This document shows, piece by piece, positions 56,724-64,000 of a stretch of DNA of 64,000 nucleotides; the stretch's first letter is position 1, and every line of letters begins with the position of its first letter. The translations under genes were made by a program, and so were the position numbers. The stretch spans positions 4,868,500 to 4,932,499 of the forward strand of contig NZ_AP018248.1 of assembly GCF_002368295.1 (NCBI RefSeq), written 5' to 3'. This DNA is from Tolypothrix tenuis PCC 7101. Its GTDB lineage: Bacteria > Cyanobacteriota > Cyanobacteriia > Cyanobacteriales > Nostocaceae. A model generated the notes under the pieces. That model worked only from the letters and a program-made list of their open reading frames with translations, did not search any database and had not been told where the DNA came from.

Positions 56724-58119
56724 GTCAGGAATAAAAAGCGAAAACTCTCAGGTACTTAATGTCATATCTTCCCAGAAAGAACAACTAACATTTGACAATT
56801 GCGATCACAGTAAAGATCCTATTGTCGGTTGTGCTTTGGAAGGCATCGCCAATATGGTAGCTGGTATTAAAGATGTCAGTATTGTAATTCATTCTCCCCA
56901 AGGTTGTGCTTCTACCGTAGCGGCTGGCTATGATAACCATGAGGTTGATTTCACTAAGCGTAAAGTAGGTTGTAGTCGTCTTTTTGAGTCAGATATCGTC
57001 ATGGGAGCATCTGAAAAACTCAAAAATTTGATTAAAGAGGCGGATCAATCTTTTAAAGCGAAAGTAATGTTTGTCGTTGGTACTTGTGCGGCAGATATTA
57101 TTGGTGAAGATATTCAGGGCTTATGTCATAGCCTTCAGCCACAGGTTAACGCCAAGCTTGTACCTTTGCTGGCTGGTGGTTTTCGTGGTAATGCTTATGA
57201 TGGTTTGGAAATGGGTTTAGAAGCTTTACTACCTTTCATCCACAAAAGACAGAAGCGGCGAGGCGGAAGGAAACCCAGAATTGTCAATATTATTGCACCC
57301 CAGGCAAATCTAAATCCTACTTGGTGGGCAGATTTGCAATGGATTAAGGAAACGTTAAAGTATTTAAGGATTAAAGTCCAAACAGTAATTTCTCACGGTA
57401 CATCCTTTGAAGAATTAGAACAAGCTGGTAACGCAACTGCTAATATTATTCTCAGTCATGATGTGGGGTATAAGTTTGCGCGAAAAATGCAAGAATCCCA
57501 TAATATCCCCTTAATTCTGGAGGATATTCCTTTACCGATAGGTGTGAAAAATACTACGCGGTGGTTGCAAGCATTAGCAGCACATTTCAAGATAGACGAG
57601 AAAAGAGTAGAACCACTAATTAAAGAAGGTGAAAATAGAGTAGTAGAAACTCTTCGCAAGCGAGCATTGATGATTATTCCTCGATATCGTAACTGTAGAA
57701 TTGCGGTATCTGCGGATGGAACCCTGGGAATTGGGTTAGTAAGAATGCTGTTTGAAGAGTTAGAAATGATTCCTGAAGTCTTATTGTTTCGTTCAGCAAT
57801 GCGTGAATCTCGTTCAATTTTGGAGCGAGAACTTAAAAGTATGGGTATTTCGCCTCGTGTAGCATTTGCAGCAGATGGTTATCAAATTAAGCAAGCCTTA
57901 ACAGAGATTGATACTGATGCTGTAATTGGTTCGGCTTGGGAGAAATACATGGCTGAGGAATTGGGAATTAAAATTGCATTTGATGTCTTTAGTCCAACTA
58001 ACAGAGAGACTTATCTTGATAAGCCATATTTTGGCTATGAAGGCATGATCAATATAATGGAGGTAATTGCCAACGATTGGGAAAGGGCTTTTCGTTCCAA
58101 GCATATTCATTGGACTTAG
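56719..58119 (+). CDS. vnfN: Cofactor scaffold protein VnfN
   Basis: The start is the ATG at 56719 (MLSGIKSENSQVLNVISSQK); an upstream TTG would read into the duplicated vnfE tail. 466 residues. Conserved blocks: VGCALEGIANMVAGIKDVSI, HSPQGCASTVAAGYDNHEVD, VGTCAADIIGEDIQG, ANIILSHDVGYKFARKMQES and FDVFSPTNRETYLDKPYFGY. VnfN completes the VnfEN scaffold for FeV-cofactor. It is the last gene of the vnf cluster in the window; vnfH is not present here. Confidence 0.92.
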   Translation: MLSGIKSENSQVLNVISSQKEQLTFDNCDHSKDPIVGCALEGIANMVAGIKDVSIVIHSPQGCASTVAAGYDNHEVDFTKRKVGCSRLFESDIVMGASEKLKNLIKEADQSFKAKVMFVVGTCAADIIGEDIQGLCHSLQPQVNAKLVPLLAGGFRGNAYDGLEMGLEALLPFIHKRQKRRGGRKPRIVNIIAPQANLNPTWWADLQWIKETLKYLRIKVQTVISHGTSFEELEQAGNATANIILSHDVGYKFARKMQESHNIPLILEDIPLPIGVKNTTRWLQALAAHFKIDEKRVEPLIKEGENRVVETLRKRALMIIPRYRNCRIAVSADGTLGIGLVRMLFEELEMIPEVLLFRSAMRESRSILERELKSMGISPRVAFAADGYQIKQALTEIDTDAVIGSAWEKYMAEELGIKIAFDVFSPTNRETYLDKPYFGYEGMINIMEVIANDWERAFRSKHIHWT

Positions 58120-58346
58120 AATTTGGCGATCGCTCTTGGGGAATGATGAGGGCGATCCCAGGCACCGATTTCACTTACATCTACTTCAAAATCTCCAGTT
58201 TCGATGTTTATCACAACATCACTGATAACTTAGCAAGCTAACAGCTGTGTTCACCAGATATAGATATCTTCTGCAACTCCACTAACTATTTATAAATGTT
58301 CCGGTGCAGCGCAATTATTGGGCTGCATCGCAAGTAGCCTAAATTG

Positions 58347-59822
58347 CTATGGTAGCGGAATCCCTACGGAACGAATAGCAAGTTTGACAACTCCTTTAAC
58401 CACGTCACTTACTGTTGCATCTCCCAACGATTGCCCCCACTTTACGAGCTTGTCTTTCATCGTTGACGTATTCTGCGCTTCATCTGCCAAATCCTGCGCT
58501 ACTTTTTCTTGAGCCGCATCTACTGTCATACCCCGCTTTTGCAATTGCTCAAGTAAATTTTGGATTTGAGCAGCAGCTTGAGATAAATCTTGGCTCATGT
58601 TGATGTAGTCACCTTGGATATAACTACCGCCACCCGTATTTATACTTTCATAATAACTACCGCCACCTGTATTAATTGTACGATTATCATTCATAATAAA
58701 CCTTTCTATCTTGTTGACAACATTAGTCGGTGGACTAATAGTAGCATTTGCATCATCAATTCTACTGAGACTGTTTAACATTTCTTCAAACTCGCCATCT
58801 TTAAACATAGCATTTTTATCTTTAGGCATACGTTCTTTCTTATCTTTATCTACTAAATATAAATAGTCACACTTTACATTATTAAATATTGCATCAGGGC
58901 TAATATTATGAATTTCAATGCATGAGCCTGTGAAATCAGCACCAGAAAAATCTGTGTTCTTAGTGCTAATCCCAGATAGGTCAGCACCCCGGAGATTCCC
59001 ATTTCTAAGAATAGATGAATTGAGATTAGCTCCTTGTAAAATACTATTTTCAAAGTTAACATTTGCTATGTTTAACCTAGACAGATCTAAGTTCTCAAAA
59101 GAGGAAATATCATTATTTCCTTTACGGGTTATGCAAAGAAGCCGAATCTCTCTTAGTTGCATATTATTGGGAAAATTAAAATGGTTCTCAAGTGAAACCT
59201 GATCTTTGAGTGAAATCTCGTCTCCCTCGAACTGTGTATACTCCCAGTCAACTTGTACTATGGAAGCTCTAGAAAAATCGCACTTATGCAGTTTTGCTTT
59301 AATGAACTTTGCGCGATCAAGACAAGCTCCAGCAAAGGATGTTCCAGTAAATTTTCTGATTTCCTCATGGTTTAGAATCTTAAATAAAATTGCACCTGCA
59401 AACTCCGCCCAGCTAGCTCCGAATAGTGATAATGCAAGACTGCGTGATACTGCAAGACTACGAGCTATTACCCCTCCGAAACCAAAGCCTAGCAAACCAA
59501 CTCCTCCAGCCATCAAAACTAAGATTGCTTGCTGCTTGAAAGTTTGTCCAGCTAGAACCTCTGAAAAATCTGCATTTTGACAATTACTGTTGCGAAAATC
59601 ACAGCCACATATGTTAGCCTTACTGAAGTTTGCTTTTGAAAGATTCTTGGCTCGAAAGTCACAGTCGCGTAGATCAGCCTTAGTAAAGTCTATACCTGCA
59701 AAGTTGTTGTGTTTAAAGTTGGCTCCAGTAAGGTCTGGAATAGTGTTTGGCTCTTTCTCGCGCCATCGATTCCACTCTTCCACACCTCTATTAAAGACCT
59801 CTAAATGTCTTATCTTTGCCAT
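58347..59822 (-). CDS. Pentapeptide-repeat membrane protein with C-terminal helical domain
   Basis: 491 residues. N-terminal pentapeptide repeats with A(D/N)LxX units (FTKADLRDCDFRAKNLSKAN and ANICGCDFRNSNCQNADFSE) fold into a beta-helix. Two hydrophobic helices follow near 97-125 (LVLMAGGVGLLGFGFGGVIA). More repeats (VDWEYT; NLDLSRLNIANVNFENSILQ; NLRGADLSGISTKNTDFSGA) fill the middle. The C-terminus has two TINTGGGSY units near 385-405, then NMSQDLSQAAAQIQNLLEQL and DVVKGVVKLAIRSVG. This C-terminal helical module recurs in cyanobacterial NACHT and pentapeptide proteins. A membrane-linked signalling or defence role is plausible; no substrate is known. Confidence 0.75.
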   Translation of the reverse strand: MAKIRHLEVFNRGVEEWNRWREKEPNTIPDLTGANFKHNNFAGIDFTKADLRDCDFRAKNLSKANFSKANICGCDFRNSNCQNADFSEVLAGQTFKQQAILVLMAGGVGLLGFGFGGVIARSLAVSRSLALSLFGASWAEFAGAILFKILNHEEIRKFTGTSFAGACLDRAKFIKAKLHKCDFSRASIVQVDWEYTQFEGDEISLKDQVSLENHFNFPNNMQLREIRLLCITRKGNNDISSFENLDLSRLNIANVNFENSILQGANLNSSILRNGNLRGADLSGISTKNTDFSGADFTGSCIEIHNISPDAIFNNVKCDYLYLVDKDKKERMPKDKNAMFKDGEFEEMLNSLSRIDDANATISPPTNVVNKIERFIMNDNRTINTGGGSYYESINTGGGSYIQGDYINMSQDLSQAAAQIQNLLEQLQKRGMTVDAAQEKVAQDLADEAQNTSTMKDKLVKWGQSLGDATVSDVVKGVVKLAIRSVGIPLP

Positions 59823-60056
59823 TAACTGATATCGCTACTTGAAAAACTTACCTCAACATCAATCTAATGAAAATTAGTTCACTATTCAATACCTTTGCCA
59901 AAATCTGATGAGGAGTTAGCGATCGCCATCGCCTAACTCATTGTTATTTTAGTTCCATTCCACCTGATTCATTTTAAACTTAGAGAAACACAGGGAAAAA
60001 TCTGAGCGCCAGAAGTCAACGCTCAGAACTTTTCAAAGCCGAGTTTTTTCACGAAT

Positions 60057-60878
60057 TTACAATAGCTTGAAGCCAAAGCCATTGAGAATCTGACGTAAAT
60101 TTTTACATCCTTTGAGATAGTCTAAGGTGGCGATTCTCTCGGCGGAATGTTCTGACCAATCACCTGCGACATTCATGTTTTGTTCGGTGTAGAACTGTTT
60201 CATAATATCGTTGTAGTGAGCGATCGCATCTTCTTGTTCTGCTAATTTGTAGGTTTCTCGATGCAATACAGCTGGCTGGGGTAGACGCGGTTTAATGGCT
60301 GGTTTGACTTCTGGATTGGGATAACCTACACACATCCCAAATACAGGAAAAACAAAGGGTGGTAAATTTAGTAATGTGGCTACCTCTTGGGTATTTTTGC
60401 GGATTGCACCTATATAGATGGTTCCTAAACCCAAAGATTCAGCAGCAACGATCGCATTTTGTGCTGCTACAGAAGCATCAACTATGGCTTTAATCAATAG
60501 CTCTATATAGTCTAGAGCAACATGAGGTAGTCCGCGACTCTCTGCAATGTAAGCCAAACGTCCTAAATCTGCTAACCATACCAAGAATAGAGGCGCTTGC
60601 TTGACATGAGCTTGGTTATTAGCCAATTTGTATAATTCCTCTTTGCGTTGTTCATCTTCAACAGCTACCACACTCCAAGTTTGCATATTAGCTGAACTGG
60701 CAGCAGATTGAGCAGCCGCTACAAGCAATTCTAGAGTTCCTGGCGGTAAGGGATCAGGTAAATAAGAGCGAACTGAACGGTGAGATAAAATCTTCTCTAT
60801 AGAGTCATTCCAGGGAAGTTCATCATTGAAGGGAATTTCACCGTAGCGCGATCGCAATAATTCAAGAGGATTAGTCAT
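60057..60878 (-). CDS. NfsA-type FMN nitroreductase
   Basis: 273 residues. SHRSVRSYLPDPLPPGTLEL, the helix with SAASSANMQTWSVVAVED (FMN-binding), and GLGTIYIGAIRKNTQEVATL, FGMCVGYPN and KPRLPQPAVLHRETY are typical of the NADPH-dependent NfsA/Frp group. The enzyme reduces nitro- or flavin substrates with NADPH. It lies 52 bp downstream of the 2OG-oxygenase gene on the same strand and next to a TetR regulator, so these may form a small stress operon. Confidence 0.85.
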   Translation of the reverse strand: MTNPLELLRSRYGEIPFNDELPWNDSIEKILSHRSVRSYLPDPLPPGTLELLVAAAQSAASSANMQTWSVVAVEDEQRKEELYKLANNQAHVKQAPLFLVWLADLGRLAYIAESRGLPHVALDYIELLIKAIVDASVAAQNAIVAAESLGLGTIYIGAIRKNTQEVATLLNLPPFVFPVFGMCVGYPNPEVKPAIKPRLPQPAVLHRETYKLAEQEDAIAHYNDIMKQFYTEQNMNVAGDWSEHSAERIATLDYLKGCKNLRQILNGFGFKLL

Positions 60879-60930
60879 GGTTATTTTTTCACTCCAAACT
60901 AATGTGTGACAATTTTCAAAAGACTATTAA

Positions 60931-61617
60931 CTAAGCCACATTCTGAAAGAACGCCACTCGTAAAGCTAATCGTCTCTCAGATGCAGGAGTATTCAATGGC
61001 GTTACCATATGCCAAGAATTTTCTGAACGCACAATGACCACAGATAAATGACTTAGAGGTAAAATATCTTTAAAGGCTGATTCTGGTCTGGAATTTTTGA
61101 GAATTCGCAAACAGCCGCCCCAATCTCTAGACCATTGTTGATTGAAAAATAGCAAATGAGTTAAGACTTTATTCGGTTCGTCTGTGTGGGGAAAATGTTG
61201 GTGTCCTGACTGATATTGCCGAAATCCAATATCCATCACACAGTCTTTGAGGTCTAACCCTGACATTTCTGCTAAGGCGGCGCGATAAGTATCTGTCCAG
61301 AGTCCTTGTATTAACTGTCGCCAGACATGACTCAGATGTCTCAAATCACTGGTAAGTCGTCCTTGTGCTAGGCGCTGTCGCCAGCGATCGTCCTTAAATT
61401 TGAGCATCAAAGGAATATCTTGACTAGGGGCGAGTATCTTTCCCCAGTAATAGCCATATCCTTCTCCTGTTGACAATTGAAACTCTCGGTGGGGAAAACT
61501 TGCAGTTAGTTCTAAGCTGGCTTCTGGTGAAAGCAAATTTTTAACCAAAGCCCAGTTATATGGAACTGTTTGCATGACAGCAGTACGGATGAATTGAAGA
61601 TTTAGCATGATTCCCAA
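60931..61617 (-). CDS. 2OG-Fe(II) oxygenase
   Basis: About 214-228 residues, depending on the start; the ATG at 61575 (MQTVPYNWALVKNLLSPEAS) is the most protein-like, with others upstream. The catalytic pattern is HTDEPNKVLTHLLFFNQQWS (HxD) and SWHMVTPL with a distal His, then RRLALRVAF with the 2-oxoglutarate-binding Arg. This is the prolyl-4-hydroxylase-like group; the substrate is unknown. It is divergent from the TetR gene, with at most 54 bp between the starts. Confidence 0.75.
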   Translation of the reverse strand: MGIMLNLQFIRTAVMQTVPYNWALVKNLLSPEASLELTASFPHREFQLSTGEGYGYYWGKILAPSQDIPLMLKFKDDRWRQRLAQGRLTSDLRHLSHVWRQLIQGLWTDTYRAALAEMSGLDLKDCVMDIGFRQYQSGHQHFPHTDEPNKVLTHLLFFNQQWSRDWGGCLRILKNSRPESAFKDILPLSHLSVVIVRSENSWHMVTPLNTPASERRLALRVAFFQNVA

Positions 61618-61629
61618 GGATGTGACTCA

Positions 61630-62214
61630 ATGAATAAACTGAAAACAAAGCGTAAATCTGTTTACGATCGCATTTTGCACACAGCGTCAGATTTGTTTTA
61701 TCGGGAGGGGATTCGCAATGTTGGGATTGACAGAATCATTGCGGAATCTGGCGTGGCGAAGATGTCGCTGTACAATCATTTCAAGTCTAAAGATGCTTTG
61801 ATTGAAGCATGGTTACGCCAAGAACATGAACAATGGTGTCAATGGCTGAAAACCACCGTTGAACAACAAACTACCGATCCCACTAAACGCTTGCTGGCTA
61901 TCTTTGATGCTTTACGAGAATGGTTTGAAGGGCCAGATTTTCGGGGTTGTGCTTTTATGAATGCCTCAATAGAATTAGCTAATCCCGATCATCCTGGCTA
62001 TCGAGTTGCTTTAGAACATCAACAATCGATATACCAATATATTCTTCAACTTGCTCAAGCAGCAGAAGTTACATTACCAGAACAATTAGCTAGACAACTG
62101 CTGTTGCTCGTACAAGGTGCGATCGTTGTTGCTTTAATGGAAGGAAGTTGGTCAACTGCATCTCAGGCGAAAAAGGCGGCGGTAATGCTAATTCAGACAA
62201 CATCAAAATCTTGA
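61630..62214 (+). CDS. TetR-family transcriptional regulator
   Basis: 194 residues. The N-terminal helix-turn-helix (GIDRIIAESGVAKMSLYNHF, then KSKDALIEAWL) is typical TetR. The C-terminal half (GCAFMNASIELANPDHPGYR) resembles the TetR_C-type ligand domain. It probably represses the divergent 2OG-oxygenase/nitroreductase pair from the short shared promoter region. Confidence 0.9.
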   Translation: MNKLKTKRKSVYDRILHTASDLFYREGIRNVGIDRIIAESGVAKMSLYNHFKSKDALIEAWLRQEHEQWCQWLKTTVEQQTTDPTKRLLAIFDALREWFEGPDFRGCAFMNASIELANPDHPGYRVALEHQQSIYQYILQLAQAAEVTLPEQLARQLLLLVQGAIVVALMEGSWSTASQAKKAAVMLIQTTSKS

Positions 62215-62272
62215 AAAGTGGCGTTCTCATCAGGTTTATCATGAAAAAAGGCTGTGAAATCGGGGTAAATCT

Positions 62273-62971
62273 ATGCGAATTCATTACTTACAACATGTGC
62301 CATTTGAAGGACTTGCTAGTATTGCACAATGGGCGACACAGCAGGGTCACATTATTTCTGCAACTCAGTTTTATAACGGTGATAATTTACCATCTGTTGA
62401 TGACCTAGATTGGTTAATAGTCATGGGTGGGCCGATGAATATTTATGAGTATGATCAATATCCTTGGTTGAATGACGAAAAACAGTTTATTGAATCAGCA
62501 ATTCAGCAAAATAAAGTAGTCATTGGTATTTGTCTAGGTTCGCAGTTAATCGCTGATGTTTTAGGTTCCAAAGTATATCAAGGTCGAGAGAAAGAAATAG
62601 GTTGGTATCCTATTAATCTGACTCCAGAAGCCCAGAATTATCCTGTCTTTGCATCATTTTCCCAGTCTTTTAATGTGTTTCATTGGCACGGGGATACTTT
62701 TGATTTACCTCCTGGTGCAGTACGAATAGCTTATAGTGAAGTCTGTGCAAATCAAGCTTTTATCTATGGTGATCAAGTATTAGGGTTACAATTTCACCTG
62801 GAATCAACAAAGGAAAGTGTTAGCCAAATTATTGAAAATTGTGTTTCTGAATTGGTGTCAGGTAAATATATTCAAAAAGCTGAGGAAATGCTCGCCAGGG
62901 ATGAGGATTTTAGCAAAATAAACACTTTTATGTGTCAAATTTTAGATTATTTTGCTACCTCTACTAACTAA
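62273..62971 (+). CDS. Class I glutamine amidotransferase
   Basis: 232 residues: VMGGPMNIYEYDQYPWLNDE, GICLGSQLIADVLGSKVY with the nucleophile Cys, FHWHGDTFDLPPGAVRIA and LQFHLEST with the catalytic His and Glu. These are GuaA/PuuD-like stand-alone amidotransferase domains; partner enzyme unknown. It is 58 bp downstream of the TetR gene and may share its transcript. Confidence 0.85.
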   Translation: MRIHYLQHVPFEGLASIAQWATQQGHIISATQFYNGDNLPSVDDLDWLIVMGGPMNIYEYDQYPWLNDEKQFIESAIQQNKVVIGICLGSQLIADVLGSKVYQGREKEIGWYPINLTPEAQNYPVFASFSQSFNVFHWHGDTFDLPPGAVRIAYSEVCANQAFIYGDQVLGLQFHLESTKESVSQIIENCVSELVSGKYIQKAEEMLARDEDFSKINTFMCQILDYFATSTN

Positions 62972-63034
62972 TGTGTAGGATTTTAAAATCTTTGGCGGTG
63001 CGTTACGCCAAAGGCTAACGCACCCTACTGGCTC

Positions 63035-63358
63035 TTATGATAAATGAGATTTCCATTTGTCTGTAATTTTGGTTGGTGATTTTGATAACTTTTTATCCGA
63101 AAGTTCCGCAATATTAATCATAAAAATAGCTAGGAATAATCCTAAAAATACAGATGCAATTCCATAAAATAGCTTGACTTGCATTGTTGATTGATGAGGA
63201 TTAAATACATTTCCTATTAACAAAATATTGCCGATAATAATGATGCCAATCCATAATAAAATTATCAAACATAACAGACTTGCTGTTAGTAATAGCCATG
63301 TGCCAATGTCAAAATAACTAGAAAAGTTTGATAAAATTGGTAATTTGCTAAATTTCAT
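63035..63358 (-). CDS. Membrane protein of unknown function
   Basis: 107 residues with three hydrophobic segments (WLLLTASLLCLIILLWIGII; a second reading through IGNILLIGNVF; VFLGLFLAIFMINIAEL). No family is recognised. It lies 50 bp downstream of the ABC ATPase gene on the same strand. Confidence 0.5.
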   Translation of the reverse strand: MKFSKLPILSNFSSYFDIGTWLLLTASLLCLIILLWIGIIIIGNILLIGNVFNPHQSTMQVKLFYGIASVFLGLFLAIFMINIAELSDKKLSKSPTKITDKWKSHLS

Positions 63359-63408
63359 TTTTCACCCTAGATAGTCAATATTCAGAAGTTAATTTAAGTG
63401 TTTAGCAG

Positions 63409-64000
63409 CTACACAAAATGCACATCTGTAGGGCTGAATGCCAGCTTAATTTTTCCATGACGATAGATATTTTCGGATGTATAACCCCGGCGTAATTTGG
63501 CAGTTAAAATTTGTTCTCCCAGTTGAAAGCGAATAGTATCAGTGCCTATCCCACGTAAAATTCTCTCTACTCGTCCTTCTAGCCTTACGACTCCTGGCTG
63601 GTATGGAATTGAAGAATTTGTATGATCAAGATAGAAAGCATCACTCGATAAACAACAGGCTGTGATAGTTGTTTTCAATTCACCAGGGTAGAAAAACTCT
63701 AGACTGTTTGCCAGCTTAATTAAATAACCGCGATCGCCTGGCTTAATCTTACAGGGAATAATATTATCCATGCCCACCAATCTGGCAATTTGCTGATTAG
63801 CTGGTCGGCGGATCAGGTTTTCTAATTTATCATCCTGAATGATACAGCCATCAAATAGTGCGATCGCGCGATCGGCAAAATTCAAGATATCAGTAAAGTT
63901 GTGGCTAACTAATATCACAGCCGATCCTCTATCTTGCGCCCATTGTCTGATTTTTTCGATAATTTGCGGACGGATTGCCACATCTAAGGAGGCTGAAGGC
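63409..64000 (-). CDS. ABC transporter ATP-binding protein with TOBE-like domain (partial)
   Basis: The frame is open to the right edge of the window (PSASLDVAIRPQIIEKIRQW), so the N-terminus with Walker A and the signature lies outside. Visible: the D-loop ASLD, the switch His in ILVSHNFTDILNFADRAIAL, then a C-terminal TOBE/Mop-like region (GVVRLEGRVERILRGIGTDT and SENIYRHGKIKLAFSPTDVH). This suits the molybdate/tungstate/vanadate importer ATPases (ModC/WtpC/VupC-like). Its metal and partners cannot be seen. It may serve the ModA proteins encoded some 16-20 kb away. Confidence 0.8.
   Translation of the reverse strand, partial: PSASLDVAIRPQIIEKIRQWAQDRGSAVILVSHNFTDILNFADRAIALFDGCIIQDDKLENLIRRPANQQIARLVGMDNIIPCKIKPGDRGYLIKLANSLEFFYPGELKTTITACCLSSDAFYLDHTNSSIPYQPGVVRLEGRVERILRGIGTDTIRFQLGEQILTAKLRRGYTSENIYRHGKIKLAFSPTDVHFV

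Overview
The window comes from a filamentous, heterocyst-forming type of cyanobacterium (Nostoc/Anabaena/Trichormus-like). Reasons: many GCGATCGC (HIP1) octamers, short tandem repeats such as CGCAATT and AATTCAA, SLH-OprB type porin, Ycf35/Ycf46-like proteins, and a vanadium nitrogenase cluster with vnfD and vnfG fused, as known from Anabaena variabilis. No rRNA, tRNA or CRISPR array was recognised.

Layout. (1) 0-9.4 kb: accessory DNA. It holds a C5-methyltransferase whose motif IV cysteine is replaced by phenylalanine, a broken gene, and a leftward operon-like run (6.7 to 2.3 kb) with small coiled-coil and membrane proteins, an FtsK/HerA-like DNA pump and a PD-(D/E)XK nuclease-like protein. 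(2) 9.7-17.4 kb: a plasmid-like block of leftward genes: a Ycf46-type AAA ATPase with DUF2997 and Ycf35 (DUF1257) partners, several unknown small proteins, and a DUF4351 gene that appears split by a four-helix-bundle gene bracketed by inverted heptamer repeats. (3) 17.4-20.8 kb: a possible replication/control locus with a perfect 12-bp inverted repeat, a cluster of TCGATTAATCG-type repeats, an XRE regulator, a replication-type protein, an AlkB-like dioxygenase and a winged-helix protein. (4) 20.8-37.4 kb: a defence island: an N-terminally truncated STAND-type protein, then SNF2 helicase - adenine methyltransferase - Rpn nuclease - giant DEAD helicase/DUF1998/nuclease protein, a layout resembling class 1 DISARM but with one fused protein in place of DrmA, DrmB and DrmC. 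(5) 38.0-49.1 kb: HU and a molybdate/vanadate block: HAF-repeat secreted protein, ModD, a secreted Moco-fold protein, two exported ModA proteins, an outer-membrane porin and a ribbon-helix-helix/Mop regulator. (6) 49.9-58.1 kb: a cytoplasmic ModA-like protein, vnfDG, vnfK, vnfE and vnfN. (7) 58.3-64.0 kb: pentapeptide-repeat protein, nitroreductase, 2OG-Fe(II) oxygenase, TetR regulator, glutamine amidotransferase and the 3' part of a Mo/W/V-type ABC ATPase gene running off the window.

How it may work together. The most coherent new signal is a 17-bp palindrome, TACCAA-N5-TTGGTA, found in complete or near-complete form upstream of the HAF-repeat gene, the first modA, the porin, the Mop-domain regulator/second modA, and the modA-like gene that precedes vnfDG, with half-sites upstream of the Moco-fold gene. 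It often occurs as two copies about 20 bp apart. The simplest model is that the ribbon-helix-helix/Mop protein (46215-46730) senses molybdate or vanadate, binds this site, represses itself and controls oxyanion import together with the V-nitrogenase genes. vnfH is not in the window. The assignments come from reading the sequence only; no searches were run.
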